64,000 nt of DNA from Rhodococcus zopfii NBRC 100606 = JCM 9919 (GTDB lineage: Bacteria > Actinomycetota > Actinomycetes > Mycobacteriales > Mycobacteriaceae), in assembly GCF_001895025.1 (NCBI RefSeq), contig NZ_BCXI01000041.1, positions 1 through 64,000 of the forward strand. The letters are read 5' to 3'. A program made the translations under genes and the position numbers. Under the pieces are notes generated by a model. The model was not told where the DNA came from, searched no databases, and was given only the letters and a program-made list of their open reading frames with translations. Of the stretch, positions 15,594 through 24,900 are shown piece after piece (within the stretch, counting starts at the first letter, position 1; every line of letters begins with the position of its first letter).

Positions 15594-18449
15594 TCAGGCG
15601 ACACCCGGATCCGACGTCTGCTCGGGTGCGGCGGTGACATCGTCGATCCGGTATTTCGTCGCCGCCTCGACGGCCCGCGCCCGATCGACCGCACCCTCGC
15701 GGCCGAGCGCGGCGAGCACCGCGACGACGGTCGATTCGGCATCGATGTTGAACACGCGGCGCGCGGCCGGACGGGTGTCGGAGAATCCGAACCCGTCGGC
15801 GCCGAGCACCGTGTAGTCGCCGGGCACCCACTGCCGGATCTGGTCGGGAACCGCCCGCATCCAGTCGGAGACCGCGACGAACGGGCCGGCTGCATCGGAC
15901 AGCACCCGCGCGACGTAGGGGACCGGTGCCTCCGAACCCGGATCGAGCAGGGCGCGGCGATCACACTCGATGCCGTCGCGGCGCAGTTCACCCCACGACG
16001 TCACCGACCACACGTCCGCAGACACCCCCCACTCGTCGGCGAGCATCTGCTGGGCGCGCAACGCCTCCGGCATGAGCACACCCGACGCGAGGATCTGCGC
16101 CTTCGGTCCGGACGCCGCACCCGTCCGGTACAGGTACATGCCCTTGAGCAACCCGCTCACGTCGAGGTTCGCGGGCTCGGCCGGCTGCACGTACGGCTCG
16201 TTGTAGAGGGTGATGTAGTAGAAGATGTCCTCGCCACCGAATCCGTCGACTCCGGGGGTTCCGCCGTACATACGGCGCAGACCGTCGCGCACGATGTGGG
16301 CGATCTCATAGGAGAACGCCGGATCGTAGGTGACAGCCGCCGGGTTGGTGGACGCGAGCAGCAGCGAGTGGCCGTCGGCGTGCTGCAGACCTTCGCCGGT
16401 CAGCGTGGTCCGGCCGGCGGTCGCGCCGAGCACGAAGCCTCGGGCCATCTGGTCGGCGGCCGCCCACAGGCCGTCGCCGGTGCGCTGGAACCCGAACATC
16501 GAGTAGAAGATGTACACCGGGATCATCGGCTCGCCGTGCGTGGCGTACGACGTGCCCACCGCGGTGAACGATGCCGTGGATCCGGCCTCGTTGATGCCCT
16601 CGTGCAGGATCTGACCGACCGCGCTCTCCTTGTAGGCGAGCATCAGCTCGGCGTCGACCGAGGTGTAGAGCTGGCCGTTGCGGTTGTAGATCTTCAGCGA
16701 CGGGAACCACGAGTCCATACCGAACGTGCGGGCCTCGTCGGGGATGATCGGCACAATGCGCTTGCCGATCTCCTTGTCGCGCAGCAGTTCCTTGAGCACG
16801 CGCACCAGCGCCATCGTGGTGGCGACCTGCTGCTTCCCCGAGCCCTTGCGCACCACGTCGTAGGTGCCGGCCTCGGGCAGCGTGAGCGGGGCGGCGGACG
16901 TGCGGCGCTCGGGCAGGAATCCGCCCAGCTGGCGGCGGCGGTCCAGCATGTACTGGATCTCGGGGGACTCGAAGCCGGGATGGTAGTACGGCGGCATCTT
17001 CGGGTTCGCCTCGAGCTCGGCGTCCGAGATCGGGATGCGCTGCAGGTCCCGGAAGTACTTCAGGTCCTCGAGCGTCAGCTTCTTCATCTGGTGCGTGGCA
17101 TTGCGGCCCTCGAAGTGCTTACCGAGCGTGTAGCCCTTGATGGTGTGCGCCAGGATCACCGTCGGCTGGCCCTTGTGCTCCATCGCCATCTGGTAAGCGG
17201 CGTAGATCTTGCGGTAGTCGTGGCCACCGCGCTTGAGATTCCAGATCTCCTGGTCCGTCAGGTCCTTGACGAGTTCCTTCGTGCGCGGATCGCGTCCGAA
17301 GAAGTGCTCCCGGACGAACGCGCCGTCGTTGGCCTTGTACGTCTGGTAATCACCGTCCGGGGTGACGTTCATCAGATTGACCAGTGCGCCGTCCTTGTCG
17401 GCGTGCAGCAGCGCATCCCACTCGCGGCCCCACACAACCTTGATGACGTTCCAGCCGGCCCCGCGGAAGAACGACTCCAGCTCCTGGATGATCTTGCCGT
17501 TGCCGCGCACCGGGCCGTCCAGGCGCTGCAGGTTGCAGTTGACGACGAACGTCAGGTTGTCCAGGCCCTCGGTCGCGGCGACGTGTGCCAGGCCGCGCGA
17601 CTCCGGCTCGTCCATCTCGCCGTCGCCGAGGAAGGCCCACACGTGCTGATCCGAGGTGTCCTTGATGCCGCGGTCGTGCAGGTAGTGATTGAACCGCGCC
17701 TGGTAGATCGCGTTCATCGGACCGAGACCCATCGAGACCGTCGGGAACTCCCAGAACTCCGGGAACAACCGCGGATGCGGGTACGACGGCAAGCCGCCGC
17801 CCAGCGAGGCGTGGCTGTGCTCCTGACGGAAGCCGTCCATCCGGTCGGGTGAGATGCGGCCCTCGAGGAACGCGCGGGCGTAGATGCCGGGGGAGGCGTG
17901 GCCCTGGATGAAGACCTGGTCGCCGCCACCGGGGTGGTCCTTGCCGCGGAAGAAGTGGTTGAAACCGACCTCGTAGAGCGCCGCCGACGACGCGTAGGTC
18001 GAGATGTGGCCACCGACGCCGATGCCCGGCCGCTGCGCGCGGGTCACCATGATCGCGGCGTTCCAGCGGATGTACGCGCGGAATCGTCGCTCGACCTCTT
18101 CGTCACCGGGGAACCAGGGTTCACTCTCGGTGGGAATGGTGTTGACGTAATCGGTGGAGGTCAACGCGGGAATCGATACGTGGCGCTCGCCGGCCCGTTC
18201 GAGCATCCGCAGCATCAGATAGCGGGCGCGTGAAGGGCCGGCGGCGTCGAGCATGCCGTCGAACGATTCGAGCCACTCGGTGGTCTCGGCCGGATCGATG
18301 TCCGGCAGGTAAGAGGCCACACCCTCACGAATGACGCGAACTCGGCTGTCGGTGGCCGGTGCCGTCGAACTCGGCGAGGGCCCCGATCCCGTGACGCCCG
18401 GAGTGTCGGCGCCGTCTAGGGATTGAGGTCCGTGGATCAGGTCTGTCAA
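15594..18449 (-). CDS. aceE: Pyruvate dehydrogenase E1 component (homodimeric type)
   Basis: A 951-residue thiamine-diphosphate enzyme. The ThDP/Mg motif is seen as [12 protein letters not shown] ... [31 protein letters not shown] and the transketolase-like C-terminal half ([28 protein letters not shown]) match AceE. It decarboxylates pyruvate and reductively acetylates the lipoyl E2 subunit; the E2/E3 genes are not in the window. The chosen start is TTG at 18449, because it begins the family-typical [10 protein letters not shown] and has GAGGAG upstream. A longer frame to 18827 is non-homologous. It is divergent from the DUF3052 gene, as in mycobacteria. Confidence 0.94.
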   Translation of the reverse strand: MTDLIHGPQSLDGADTPGVTGSGPSPSSTAPATDSRVRVIREGVASYLPDIDPAETTEWLESFDGMLDAAGPSRARYLMLRMLERAGERHVSIPALTSTDYVNTIPTESEPWFPGDEEVERRFRAYIRWNAAIMVTRAQRPGIGVGGHISTYASSAALYEVGFNHFFRGKDHPGGGDQVFIQGHASPGIYARAFLEGRISPDRMDGFRQEHSHASLGGGLPSYPHPRLFPEFWEFPTVSMGLGPMNAIYQARFNHYLHDRGIKDTSDQHVWAFLGDGEMDEPESRGLAHVAATEGLDNLTFVVNCNLQRLDGPVRGNGKIIQELESFFRGAGWNVIKVVWGREWDALLHADKDGALVNLMNVTPDGDYQTYKANDGAFVREHFFGRDPRTKELVKDLTDQEIWNLKRGGHDYRKIYAAYQMAMEHKGQPTVILAHTIKGYTLGKHFEGRNATHQMKKLTLEDLKYFRDLQRIPISDAELEANPKMPPYYHPGFESPEIQYMLDRRRQLGGFLPERRTSAAPLTLPEAGTYDVVRKGSGKQQVATTMALVRVLKELLRDKEIGKRIVPIIPDEARTFGMDSWFPSLKIYNRNGQLYTSVDAELMLAYKESAVGQILHEGINEAGSTASFTAVGTSYATHGEPMIPVYIFYSMFGFQRTGDGLWAAADQMARGFVLGATAGRTTLTGEGLQHADGHSLLLASTNPAAVTYDPAFSYEIAHIVRDGLRRMYGGTPGVDGFGGEDIFYYITLYNEPYVQPAEPANLDVSGLLKGMYLYRTGAASGPKAQILASGVLMPEALRAQQMLADEWGVSADVWSVTSWGELRRDGIECDRRALLDPGSEAPVPYVARVLSDAAGPFVAVSDWMRAVPDQIRQWVPGDYTVLGADGFGFSDTRPAARRVFNIDAESTVVAVLAALGREGAVDRARAVEAATKYRIDDVTAAPEQTSDPGVA

Positions 18450-18804
18450 CGTCTGCTCCTCATCGTGGTGGGGCGCGCAGGTGTGGCGCCCGCTCCGTTG
18501 ATCGGCTCTTGTGGGAGCCGACTCATCGACATCTGAACATGATGCACTCCTCATCTTCCCCCATTCGTGTCCGCGTGGCAGCGGCCGGTCGGCGGTTCCC
18601 CGCCGCCGACGACACCCGAGAATCGCCCGAACCGGACGGACCGGGTCCCGGCGGAGTAGCGTCAGGAAAGAAACTCGCGTCTTTCGTCGCGATTCGGCTT
18701 GCGCTGAGCGGTCGAACGATGTTCGCTTTGACCAATCGATGCAATCGTCGTCACACCGGCGGCCGGAGAATCCGGTGCCGGCAACCCAGGAGGAGGGAAC
18801 CACC
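18450..18804. other. Divergent promoter region aceE / DUF3052 gene
   Basis: No gene is seen in these 355 bases. A hairpin CGGCTC-TTGTGG-GAGCCG (18503-18520) lies in the presumed aceE 5' leader, 54 nt before its start. TTGACC at about 18728 is a possible -35 element for the plus-strand gene. An AGGAGGAGGG stretch (about 18788-18797) is that gene's ribosome-binding site. Confidence 0.4.
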
Positions 18805-19227
18805 GTGGTCGCCGCGGCGGACGCCAAGAACTACGTTCAGAAGCTCGGTATCACCCACGACCACGTGGTTCAGGAACTCGGATGGGACGAGGACGTGGAC
18901 GACGAGATCCGCGTCGCCATCGAGGAAGTCACCGGGTCCGAACTGCTCGACGAGGACTCCGACGAGGTCGTCGACGTGGTTCTGCTGTGGTGGCGCGACA
19001 GCGACGGTGATCTCGTCGACACGCTGATGGACGTGATCAGCCCGCTGTCGGACGACGGCGTTGTGTGGGTGCTGACGCCGAAGACGGGCCGGCCCGACCA
19101 TGTCGAGCCCAGCGAGATCGCCGAATCGGCGACCACCGCCGGTCTCACCCAGACGTCCGCCGCCAACCTCGGCGACTGGACCGGTAGTCGGCTGGTGCAG
19201 CCGAAGGCCGCCCGCCCGAAGCGCTGA
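18805..19227 (+). CDS. DUF3052 family protein
   Basis: A 140-residue acidic protein ([19 protein letters not shown]...). It contains the family core [39 protein letters not shown] and [22 protein letters not shown]3052 is widespread in actinobacteria and its biochemical function is unknown; the fold resembles small Fe-S/GTP-independent alpha-beta proteins only loosely, so no role is proposed. The GTG at 18805 has a very strong AGGAGG upstream. It lies beside aceE and ahpE, as its orthologue does in M. tuberculosis. Its stop codon falls inside a 13-bp direct repeat. Confidence 0.9.
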   Translation: MVAAADAKNYVQKLGITHDHVVQELGWDEDVDDEIRVAIEEVTGSELLDEDSDEVVDVVLLWWRDSDGDLVDTLMDVISPLSDDGVVWVLTPKTGRPDHVEPSEIAESATTAGLTQTSAANLGDWTGSRLVQPKAARPKR

Positions 19228-19256
19228 GCTCCGCTCACATCGACGCTGAGCTCCGC
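19222..19256. repeat. 13-bp direct repeat spanning the DUF3052 stop codon
   Basis: CGCTGAGCTCCGC occurs at 19222-19234 and again at 19244-19256. The first copy contains the TGA stop codon. It is the same stop-spanning arrangement as at the DUF3145 gene and at the 59-residue gene near 43.6 kb. Confidence 0.75.
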
Positions 19257-19290
19257 GCATTCACCCACCAGCGAAGGATCGAACTGCCCG

Positions 19291-19755
19291 ATGGCTATCG
19301 AGGTGGGCGCCGAGGCGCCCGATTTCACCCTGAAGGACCAGAACAACCAGGAAGTGTCGCTGTCGAGCTTCCGTGGCGAGAAGAACGTGCTGCTGGTGTT
19401 CTACCCGCTCGCGTTCACCGGTGTGTGCCAGGGCGAGCTGTGCGCGGTGCGCGACGACCTGCCCACCTTCGAGAACGACAACACTGCGATCCTCGCGGTG
19501 TCGGTCGGCGCGTCGCCCACGCACAAGATCTGGTCTGCCGAGCAGGGCTACACGTTTCCGCTGCTGTCCGACTTCTGGCCGCACGGCGAGGTCGCGCAGG
19601 CGTACGGCGTGTTCAACGACAAGCTCGGCTTCGCGAACCGCGGCACCTTCGTCATCGACAAGGCCGGCATCGTGCGTTTCGCCGAGGAGAACCAGCCCGG
19701 AGAGCCCCGTGACCAGGGCGCTTGGGCGAGGGCGCTCGCCGCGCTAGAGTCCTGA
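19291..19755 (+). CDS. ahpE: One-Cys peroxiredoxin AhpE
   Basis: A 154-residue thioredoxin-fold peroxidase. The active-site segment YPLAFTGVCQGELCAVRD places the peroxidatic Cys at 46, with the conserved Pro and Thr nearby and a second Cys at 51. The AhpE-type C-terminus (RFAEENQPGEPRDQ) is typical. It reduces hydrogen peroxide, organic hydroperoxides and peroxynitrite using low-molecular-weight thiols or mycoredoxin as reductant (established for the mycobacterial enzyme). The ATG start gives the standard MAIEVGAEAPDFTL terminus. It sits 63 nt after the DUF3052 gene on the same strand and is followed by a perfect palindrome and tRNA-Val. Confidence 0.95.
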   Translation: MAIEVGAEAPDFTLKDQNNQEVSLSSFRGEKNVLLVFYPLAFTGVCQGELCAVRDDLPTFENDNTAILAVSVGASPTHKIWSAEQGYTFPLLSDFWPHGEVAQAYGVFNDKLGFANRGTFVIDKAGIVRFAEENQPGEPRDQGAWARALAALES

Positions 19756-19760
19756 GTCGA

Positions 19761-19782
19761 CTCCGGCGGAACTCCGCCGGAG
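19761..19782. terminator. Perfect palindrome between ahpE and tRNA-Val
   Basis: CTCCGGCGGA-AC-TCCGCCGGAG has 10-bp perfect arms and ends 4 nt before the tRNA gene. It is likely the ahpE terminator (no U tract), or a processing signal for the tRNA precursor. Confidence 0.65.
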
Positions 19783-19786
19783 ATCG

Positions 19787-19861
19787 GGGCGTGTAGCTCA
19801 GTGGTAGAGCTCTGGTTTTACACACCAGCGGTCGGGGGTTCGAAACCCTCCGCGCCCACCA
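19787..19861 (+). tRNA. tRNA-Val (anticodon TAC), with encoded CCA
   Basis: A 75-nt cloverleaf can be folded by eye. The acceptor GGGCGTG pairs with CGCGCCC, the D stem is GCTC/GAGC, the anticodon stem CTGGT/ACCAG bears loop TTTACAC (anticodon TAC, decoding GUA), the T arm holds GGTTCGAAACC, and the discriminator A is followed by a genomically encoded CCA. A patch of unusual composition begins downstream of its 3' end, as often seen at tRNA integration sites. No duplicate of the tRNA 3' end was found in the next 2 kb. Confidence 0.96.
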
Positions 19862-19888
19862 GTGTTAATGCGGCAGGCGAACGGTGGC

Positions 19889-20041
19889 TCACGCCGTGGG
19901 CGTGAACCTGATGGGCAGGCGCATGCAGCCGCGGACCTGGCTGGCGTGGAGAACCGGCGGATCCTCGGCGATCAGCGAGTAGTCCCAGGTCAAGACTTTT
20001 TCGGGGGCCTGCAGGCGGACCTCATAACCTGCCGGGTCTGA
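19889..20041 (-). pseudogene. Possible C-terminal remnant of a cytochrome P450-like gene
   Basis: The minus strand ends with a reading frame whose last residues, HASQVRGCMRLPIRFTP, resemble the closing strand of bacterial cytochrome P450s (pattern ...RG...LPVRF). The preceding LQAPEKVLTWDYSLIAED could be the beta-strand region before it. Nothing P450-like (no heme-Cys motif, no I-helix) can be seen further upstream, and the frame changes at about 20040. If correct, it is a 3' relic. The identification rests on a very short stretch and is weak. Confidence 0.3.
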
Positions 20042-20491
20042 AGTGAGGCCACAGCGTCTCTGTTTCGGCTTGCTTCGCGGGGCTCGGCGCGGGTCCGGGA
20101 ACGTCCCGCTCAGGCGTCGACATCGTCTCATCGGTCACCTCTCTTGTCGGGTGTGCGGCGTCGGGCTTGTCTGTCGCCGGCGTGAGGCTTTCCTCGAAGT
20201 TGTAGTCGAAGATGTCGAGGGCGATCGACAGGGCGCGTGCCTGGTTGCCGCCGTACCACGTAGATGGGTGGGCCCGGTCGGGGCGGCGTGGCAGTGCCGT
20301 GGGTCGTGCGTGGTGAGCGGCAGAGTCCTCACTTGTCCGCACGACATTCTGGCACGCGACGTAGTGCGGCCGAGCGCTGCGCCCAGCGCTATACCGCAAC
20401 TGCGACGAGCGGATTCGACCCCGGTTCGCGACACGAGGCTCTCCTACTACGAGATAATTGGGCGAGGGAATGTCCTGACGAGGGGGATGCC
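20042..20491. other. Non-coding stretch between tRNA-Val and the membrane protein gene
   Basis: Open frames exist on both strands here but none has a credible start, ribosome-binding site or recognisable similarity. It probably contains the promoter of the plus-strand gene that follows; the last 15 bases carry its AGGGGG ribosome-binding site. The P450-like relic may extend into it in another frame. Confidence 0.35.
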
Positions 20492-21793
20492 ATGACATGC
20501 GAACCATCGCAATTCTCCACCATGATCACGTTCACCCGCGGCGAATTAAATGCCAGCAAAGAGTCGAAATCGAAGGCGGGCGACTGGATTGTGCCTGCTT
20601 GGCAGACGCAGAAAAAATATGCAGAAGAATACTCCAAGTATTACAAGGAACTGGCGAATTCGATTCGAACGCGCGGTGACGCGTGGGGGAAAGCGGCACT
20701 CGGCATAGGTACTGCGGTATTGGCTGCCGTGGGAATCGGAAACATTGCAAACCTATTCTCAGTCCGAGACTTTGAAATATTGCAACTTATCCCTTTTGTC
20801 GGGATAGTTGTTTCCGGAATCGGAGTCTACATTGTCTCTCGTCAGTTGGCTCTGGTGAATGAGCCTTTGATCATGTCGGCGAACCCTTTGGCGATACAGA
20901 CGCTTAGGTCAAAGCGGTGGTTCCAGGGGAGGGGGTTGAAGTCGGAGGGTGATCTCGTGAGAGGAGCTTACGCGAGATTCGCGTCTCTGAACTGGCATGA
21001 AGAAGCGCAGGAGGGCATGGTTCCTCTCCAGCGTCGCGCGCTTTTCCTTGAATTGGCGGCCTCGAGGCGAGCTATGGGATTGGATCTGGCAGAAAAAGAT
21101 CTCGAAATAAAGGCGATAGAAGATCATATCGTCCGATTTCAACGCTGCGAGGGTGCTGATGCGACTGTCGCCGATGAGCCATCCGGCGCTACGTCCAGCT
21201 CCCGTCGCCAGACCTCGGCCGTCCCGTCCCCGTCAGGTGGCAGTGAGAAGAATTCGGAAACTGAAGCCATCACCGATCTGATCGACTCGCGTCTGGATTT
21301 GCGCCTCAATGCTATTGATGATCGGTTGGGAATGTTGGAAAGGTCGGGGATTGAAACCGATGATACGAAATTTGATTGTCAAGGACTGGGGGCCGAGGCG
21401 AATAAATGGCTCGATTACGCAATTGCAGATCCCGGTCGAACGGCAAAACTGGCGGCGCTGTTTCAGGCGGAACTGAACGCCACGATGGATCGAGCCAAGG
21501 CCCTTGTCGTGAGACAGCGGATGGTCCAGGCTACAACCGGCGGATTGACGATCGTCGGAATCGCCCTCATTATCGTGGGGTTGTACGGAGCGTTAGTCGC
21601 CGCGGATTGGGTATCTGGCGCAGAATCGGCGGACTACTCGGTACACAAGACCTGCGCCGAGATGGTTGCCCAGGCGAAAGCGGGCGGATACACGTTCGGC
21701 GAGGACGTGCTCAGCGAATGCGGATTCACGTCGACAGCTCCCGTGTCCGACACAACGAGTCCGGCGGCCACGGGAAGCACTCAGGGGCCGTAG
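20492..21793 (+). CDS. Unknown three-TM membrane protein, AT-richer than its surroundings
   Basis: A 433-residue protein not assigned to a known family. Residues 1-65 are polar and helical (KKYAEEYSKYYKELANS). A tight TM hairpin follows at about 67-89 and 97-120, then a soluble helical region (120-220), a Ser/Pro-rich linker (222-252), a charged helix (255-290), another helical stretch, a third TM at 350-372 and a short probably extracytoplasmic tail with two cysteines (388, 410). The N-terminal 2TM-plus-helix layout recalls SLATT-type effector domains, but this is shape only. The ATG at 20492 has AGGGGG 5 nt upstream. Codon use includes many AAA, AAT and ATA codons, unlike neighbours, suggesting horizontal acquisition beside the tRNA. 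Confidence 0.75.
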   Translation: MTCEPSQFSTMITFTRGELNASKESKSKAGDWIVPAWQTQKKYAEEYSKYYKELANSIRTRGDAWGKAALGIGTAVLAAVGIGNIANLFSVRDFEILQLIPFVGIVVSGIGVYIVSRQLALVNEPLIMSANPLAIQTLRSKRWFQGRGLKSEGDLVRGAYARFASLNWHEEAQEGMVPLQRRALFLELAASRRAMGLDLAEKDLEIKAIEDHIVRFQRCEGADATVADEPSGATSSSRRQTSAVPSPSGGSEKNSETEAITDLIDSRLDLRLNAIDDRLGMLERSGIETDDTKFDCQGLGAEANKWLDYAIADPGRTAKLAALFQAELNATMDRAKALVVRQRMVQATTGGLTIVGIALIIVGLYGALVAADWVSGAESADYSVHKTCAEMVAQAKAGGYTFGEDVLSECGFTSTAPVSDTTSPAATGSTQGP

Positions 21794-21917
21794 CCAGTCG
21801 ATGCGAGTGGCGACGGGGTGCTTCGGGAGCTGGTCGTCGCCCGGATCCTCGAACTATCTGAAGACCGACTTCATGCGCGTCGCCCCACCGGAGAGCACTT
21901 CCCGCGCCGCCGCCGCT

Positions 21918-24900
21918 TCAGCACAGCGTGACGGTGCACCCGGGGTCCAGGGTCACGATCCTGTCCCGGCACATGATCTCGATCGATTGCTGATTCCCGG
22001 GCTCGGCGCTGACGTCGACCTTGCGTCCGCTGACCGTCAGCCACAGCTTGCGGCCGCGATAGTAGATCGGAAACTCGAGGGCGCCCAAGCTGTCCGGCCA
22101 TTGCGGACCGAGTACGAGGCGATCGCCGCGCACTTCGAGTCCGGTGAAGCACCGCTGCAGCAGGTCGATGCTGCCGGCCATGGCCGCGAGGTGGATGCCT
22201 TCCGACGTCGTGCCGCCTTGAATGTCGGTGATGTCCGAGGCGAGTACCTGCTCGAAGTACTCGAGCGCCCGGTCGCGATGGCCTCGTAGGAGCACCCAGG
22301 AGTGCACCACGGCGCTCAGCGTCGAACCGTGGGACGTGCGGGCCAAGTAGTAGTCGATCGTTCGTGGGATGGTCTCGGGTTCGAGGCGGTACCCCAGTTG
22401 GTCGAAGAGTTCCCGCAGTTCGTCGGAGGACAGGAGATAGAACAGCATCACGACGTCGGCCTGTTTCGAAGCCTGATAGCGATTGACGTCGTCGCCTTCT
22501 GCTTCCAGGATCCGATCGAGGCGCCTGATGTCCGCGTACCTCAGGCGGTAGTCGTCCCAGTCGAGTTCGGCCAACTCGCCGTAGCCCTCGAACTGGCTGA
22601 TGACGTGGTCGTGGAACGGGACGAACATGCGGTGGCCGAGATCCGCCCACAGCGTCATCTCGTGGGCGTCCAGATGCAGGCGGTCGACGAGTTCGGCGCG
22701 GTTGTGGTTGGGGATGGCGGCCAATGCCTCGATGGCACGATTGATGACCCAGACGGCCATGACGTTGGTGTAGGCGTTGTTGTCGATGCCTGCGTACGGC
22801 GCGTCCGGGTAGCCGGAATGGAACTCGTCCGGTCCCATGGCCCCGCGAATGACGTAGCGGGATCGGACCCGGTCGTACGAAGCCAGGCTGGCGAAGAACC
22901 GCGCGATCTCCACCAGCATCTCCGCTCCGAAGTCGCCGAGGAACTCCACGTCCCCGGTGACCTGGTAGTAGTGCCACACGTTGTAGGCGATGGCGATGCC
23001 GATGTGGTACTGGCGCCAACTCGGATCGGGCAGCCATCGTCCGGAATCCGGATTGAGATGCAGCTGCTGGCTTTCCTCCCGGCCGTCACTGCCGGACTGC
23101 CACGGGTACATCGCACCCCGGTATCCGGCTGCGGCCGCGGCACGACGGGCCTCGGGCAAGCGGCGGTACCGGTACTGCAGCAGCGACCGCGTCAGGGCGG
23201 GCTCGCGCAGATTCAACACCGGGAAGACGAACAACTCGTCCCAGAAGATATGGCCGCGGTATGCCTCGCCGTGCAATCCGCGCGCCGGCACTCCCACGTC
23301 GAGGTCGGCGGTGTTGCGGGAAACGGTCTGCAGCAGGTGCAGCAGATGGAACCGCACGATTCGTGACGCTTCCTCATGGCCGGCGAGGTCGATGCCGACC
23401 CGGTCCCACAGGTGTTCCCACGCCAGGACGTGACCGTCCAGGATCTCCTCGAACCGTCCCAACCCGGTGAGCAGACGGGAGGCCGCCTCGGCCGGGCCGG
23501 AGACCGCGTGGTCACGACCGGTGAACACGGTCACCGTCTTCTCGACGGTGATCGAGCAGCCGGCCTCGACGTCGGCGGTGAGATGGTGGCCGACGCTGCC
23601 GTCGGCGTCGAAGAATCGGTAGCTGCAGTCGCAGCGGTGCCCATCGGTCCAGACCGCGGTCCGTGCCGCCGCCGCGACCGGGATGCGGGACTGGTTCGTC
23701 TGTACCGTCAGGACCACCGAGTCGGGTGTCACCTCCGCCGCCTCCACTCGGTCGAGGTGGTCGCTGGCCAGATCGCGATATCGTTCGACGAGCGTGTTGC
23801 GGACCGCACCGTCGAGCGCCGAACGGATCTCCACGGTGCCGTTCCAGTCGTGAGCCACGATCGTGGTCTGCAGCGCGCCCACGTGGGGCAGGTGCATTGC
23901 GACGAACCGACGTTCGATCACCGTTGTCGTCCGGCCCTGCTCGTCGCGACACCGCAGCCGACGGGTGAGGACACCGCGACGCAGGTTCAGATATTGGCTG
24001 TAGTCGAGCAGTTCGACGGTGTCGACGTCGAACCACGGGCCGCCGTCGATGCGAAAGGTCATCGGCAGCCAGTTGGGGGCGTTCACCAGGCTTTCGTTCA
24101 CGATCGTCGTACCCGAACGGTCGTCGTGCAGACGGTTGTACAGCCCCGCGATGTACGTGCCCGGGTAGTGCCGGCGTCCGGCCGAGGCTTCCGGTGCGCA
24201 TCCGCGGGTGGCGAAGAAGCCGTTGCCCACGGTGCACAGTGCCTCGCGGAGCTTTTCGCTGGGCGGATCGTAGCCGTCGAAATACAGGATCCATCCCCCC
24301 GCGCGGGACGGGCTCGCAGGGTCGCGGTCGACCAGATCCGCAAGTCGCTGCAGCAATTCGTGCACCTGCTCCGGGTCGTTCACCGCGAACCGAGCCGCCG
24401 ACCGGCGATTCCCGGATTCCTCGCTCCGGACCACGATCCCGATTCCTTCGGGAGCCAGCGCGTCGAATGCGTCCTCGTCGGCGAGGTCGTCGCCGATGTA
24501 CATCGGCAGCAACCCCTCCGCGTGGGTGACGTGCCCGAGCACCCAGCGCAGGGCCCGTCCTTCGTTCCATGCCACGATCGGCCGCACCTCGAGCACGTTG
24601 CGGCCGCCCACGATCCGGAGGGAATCCTCGGTGCCTGCGATCTCGTGCACGGTGGCGCAGATTTCGTCCACGCGGTCGGGTGCGGCGCGGTAGTGGACGG
24701 CGATGGAGAAGCGTTTGTGCTCGACCAGCACTCCCGGCACGGCGTCCAGATGTTCCTCCAGCAGCCGGGCCACCCGGTCGAGGGCGGGGGTGGCGGCGAG
24801 TACATCCGGATTCTCGTACCGCTCGCCCGCCGGCCCGACGAGTTCGAGTCCGTGGCTGCCCACGTACCAGATCCCCGGTATCCCCACCCGTGTCTGCAGA

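Noticed and set aside
20022-20507. 161-codon minus-strand frame upstream of the membrane protein gene
   Set aside because: No start with a ribosome-binding site, no recognisable similarity, and it overlaps the start region of the well-supported plus-strand gene.
19862-21917. Attachment-site duplication of the tRNA-Val 3' end
   Set aside because: No second copy of the T-arm/acceptor sequence was found in the downstream region, and there is no integrase gene.
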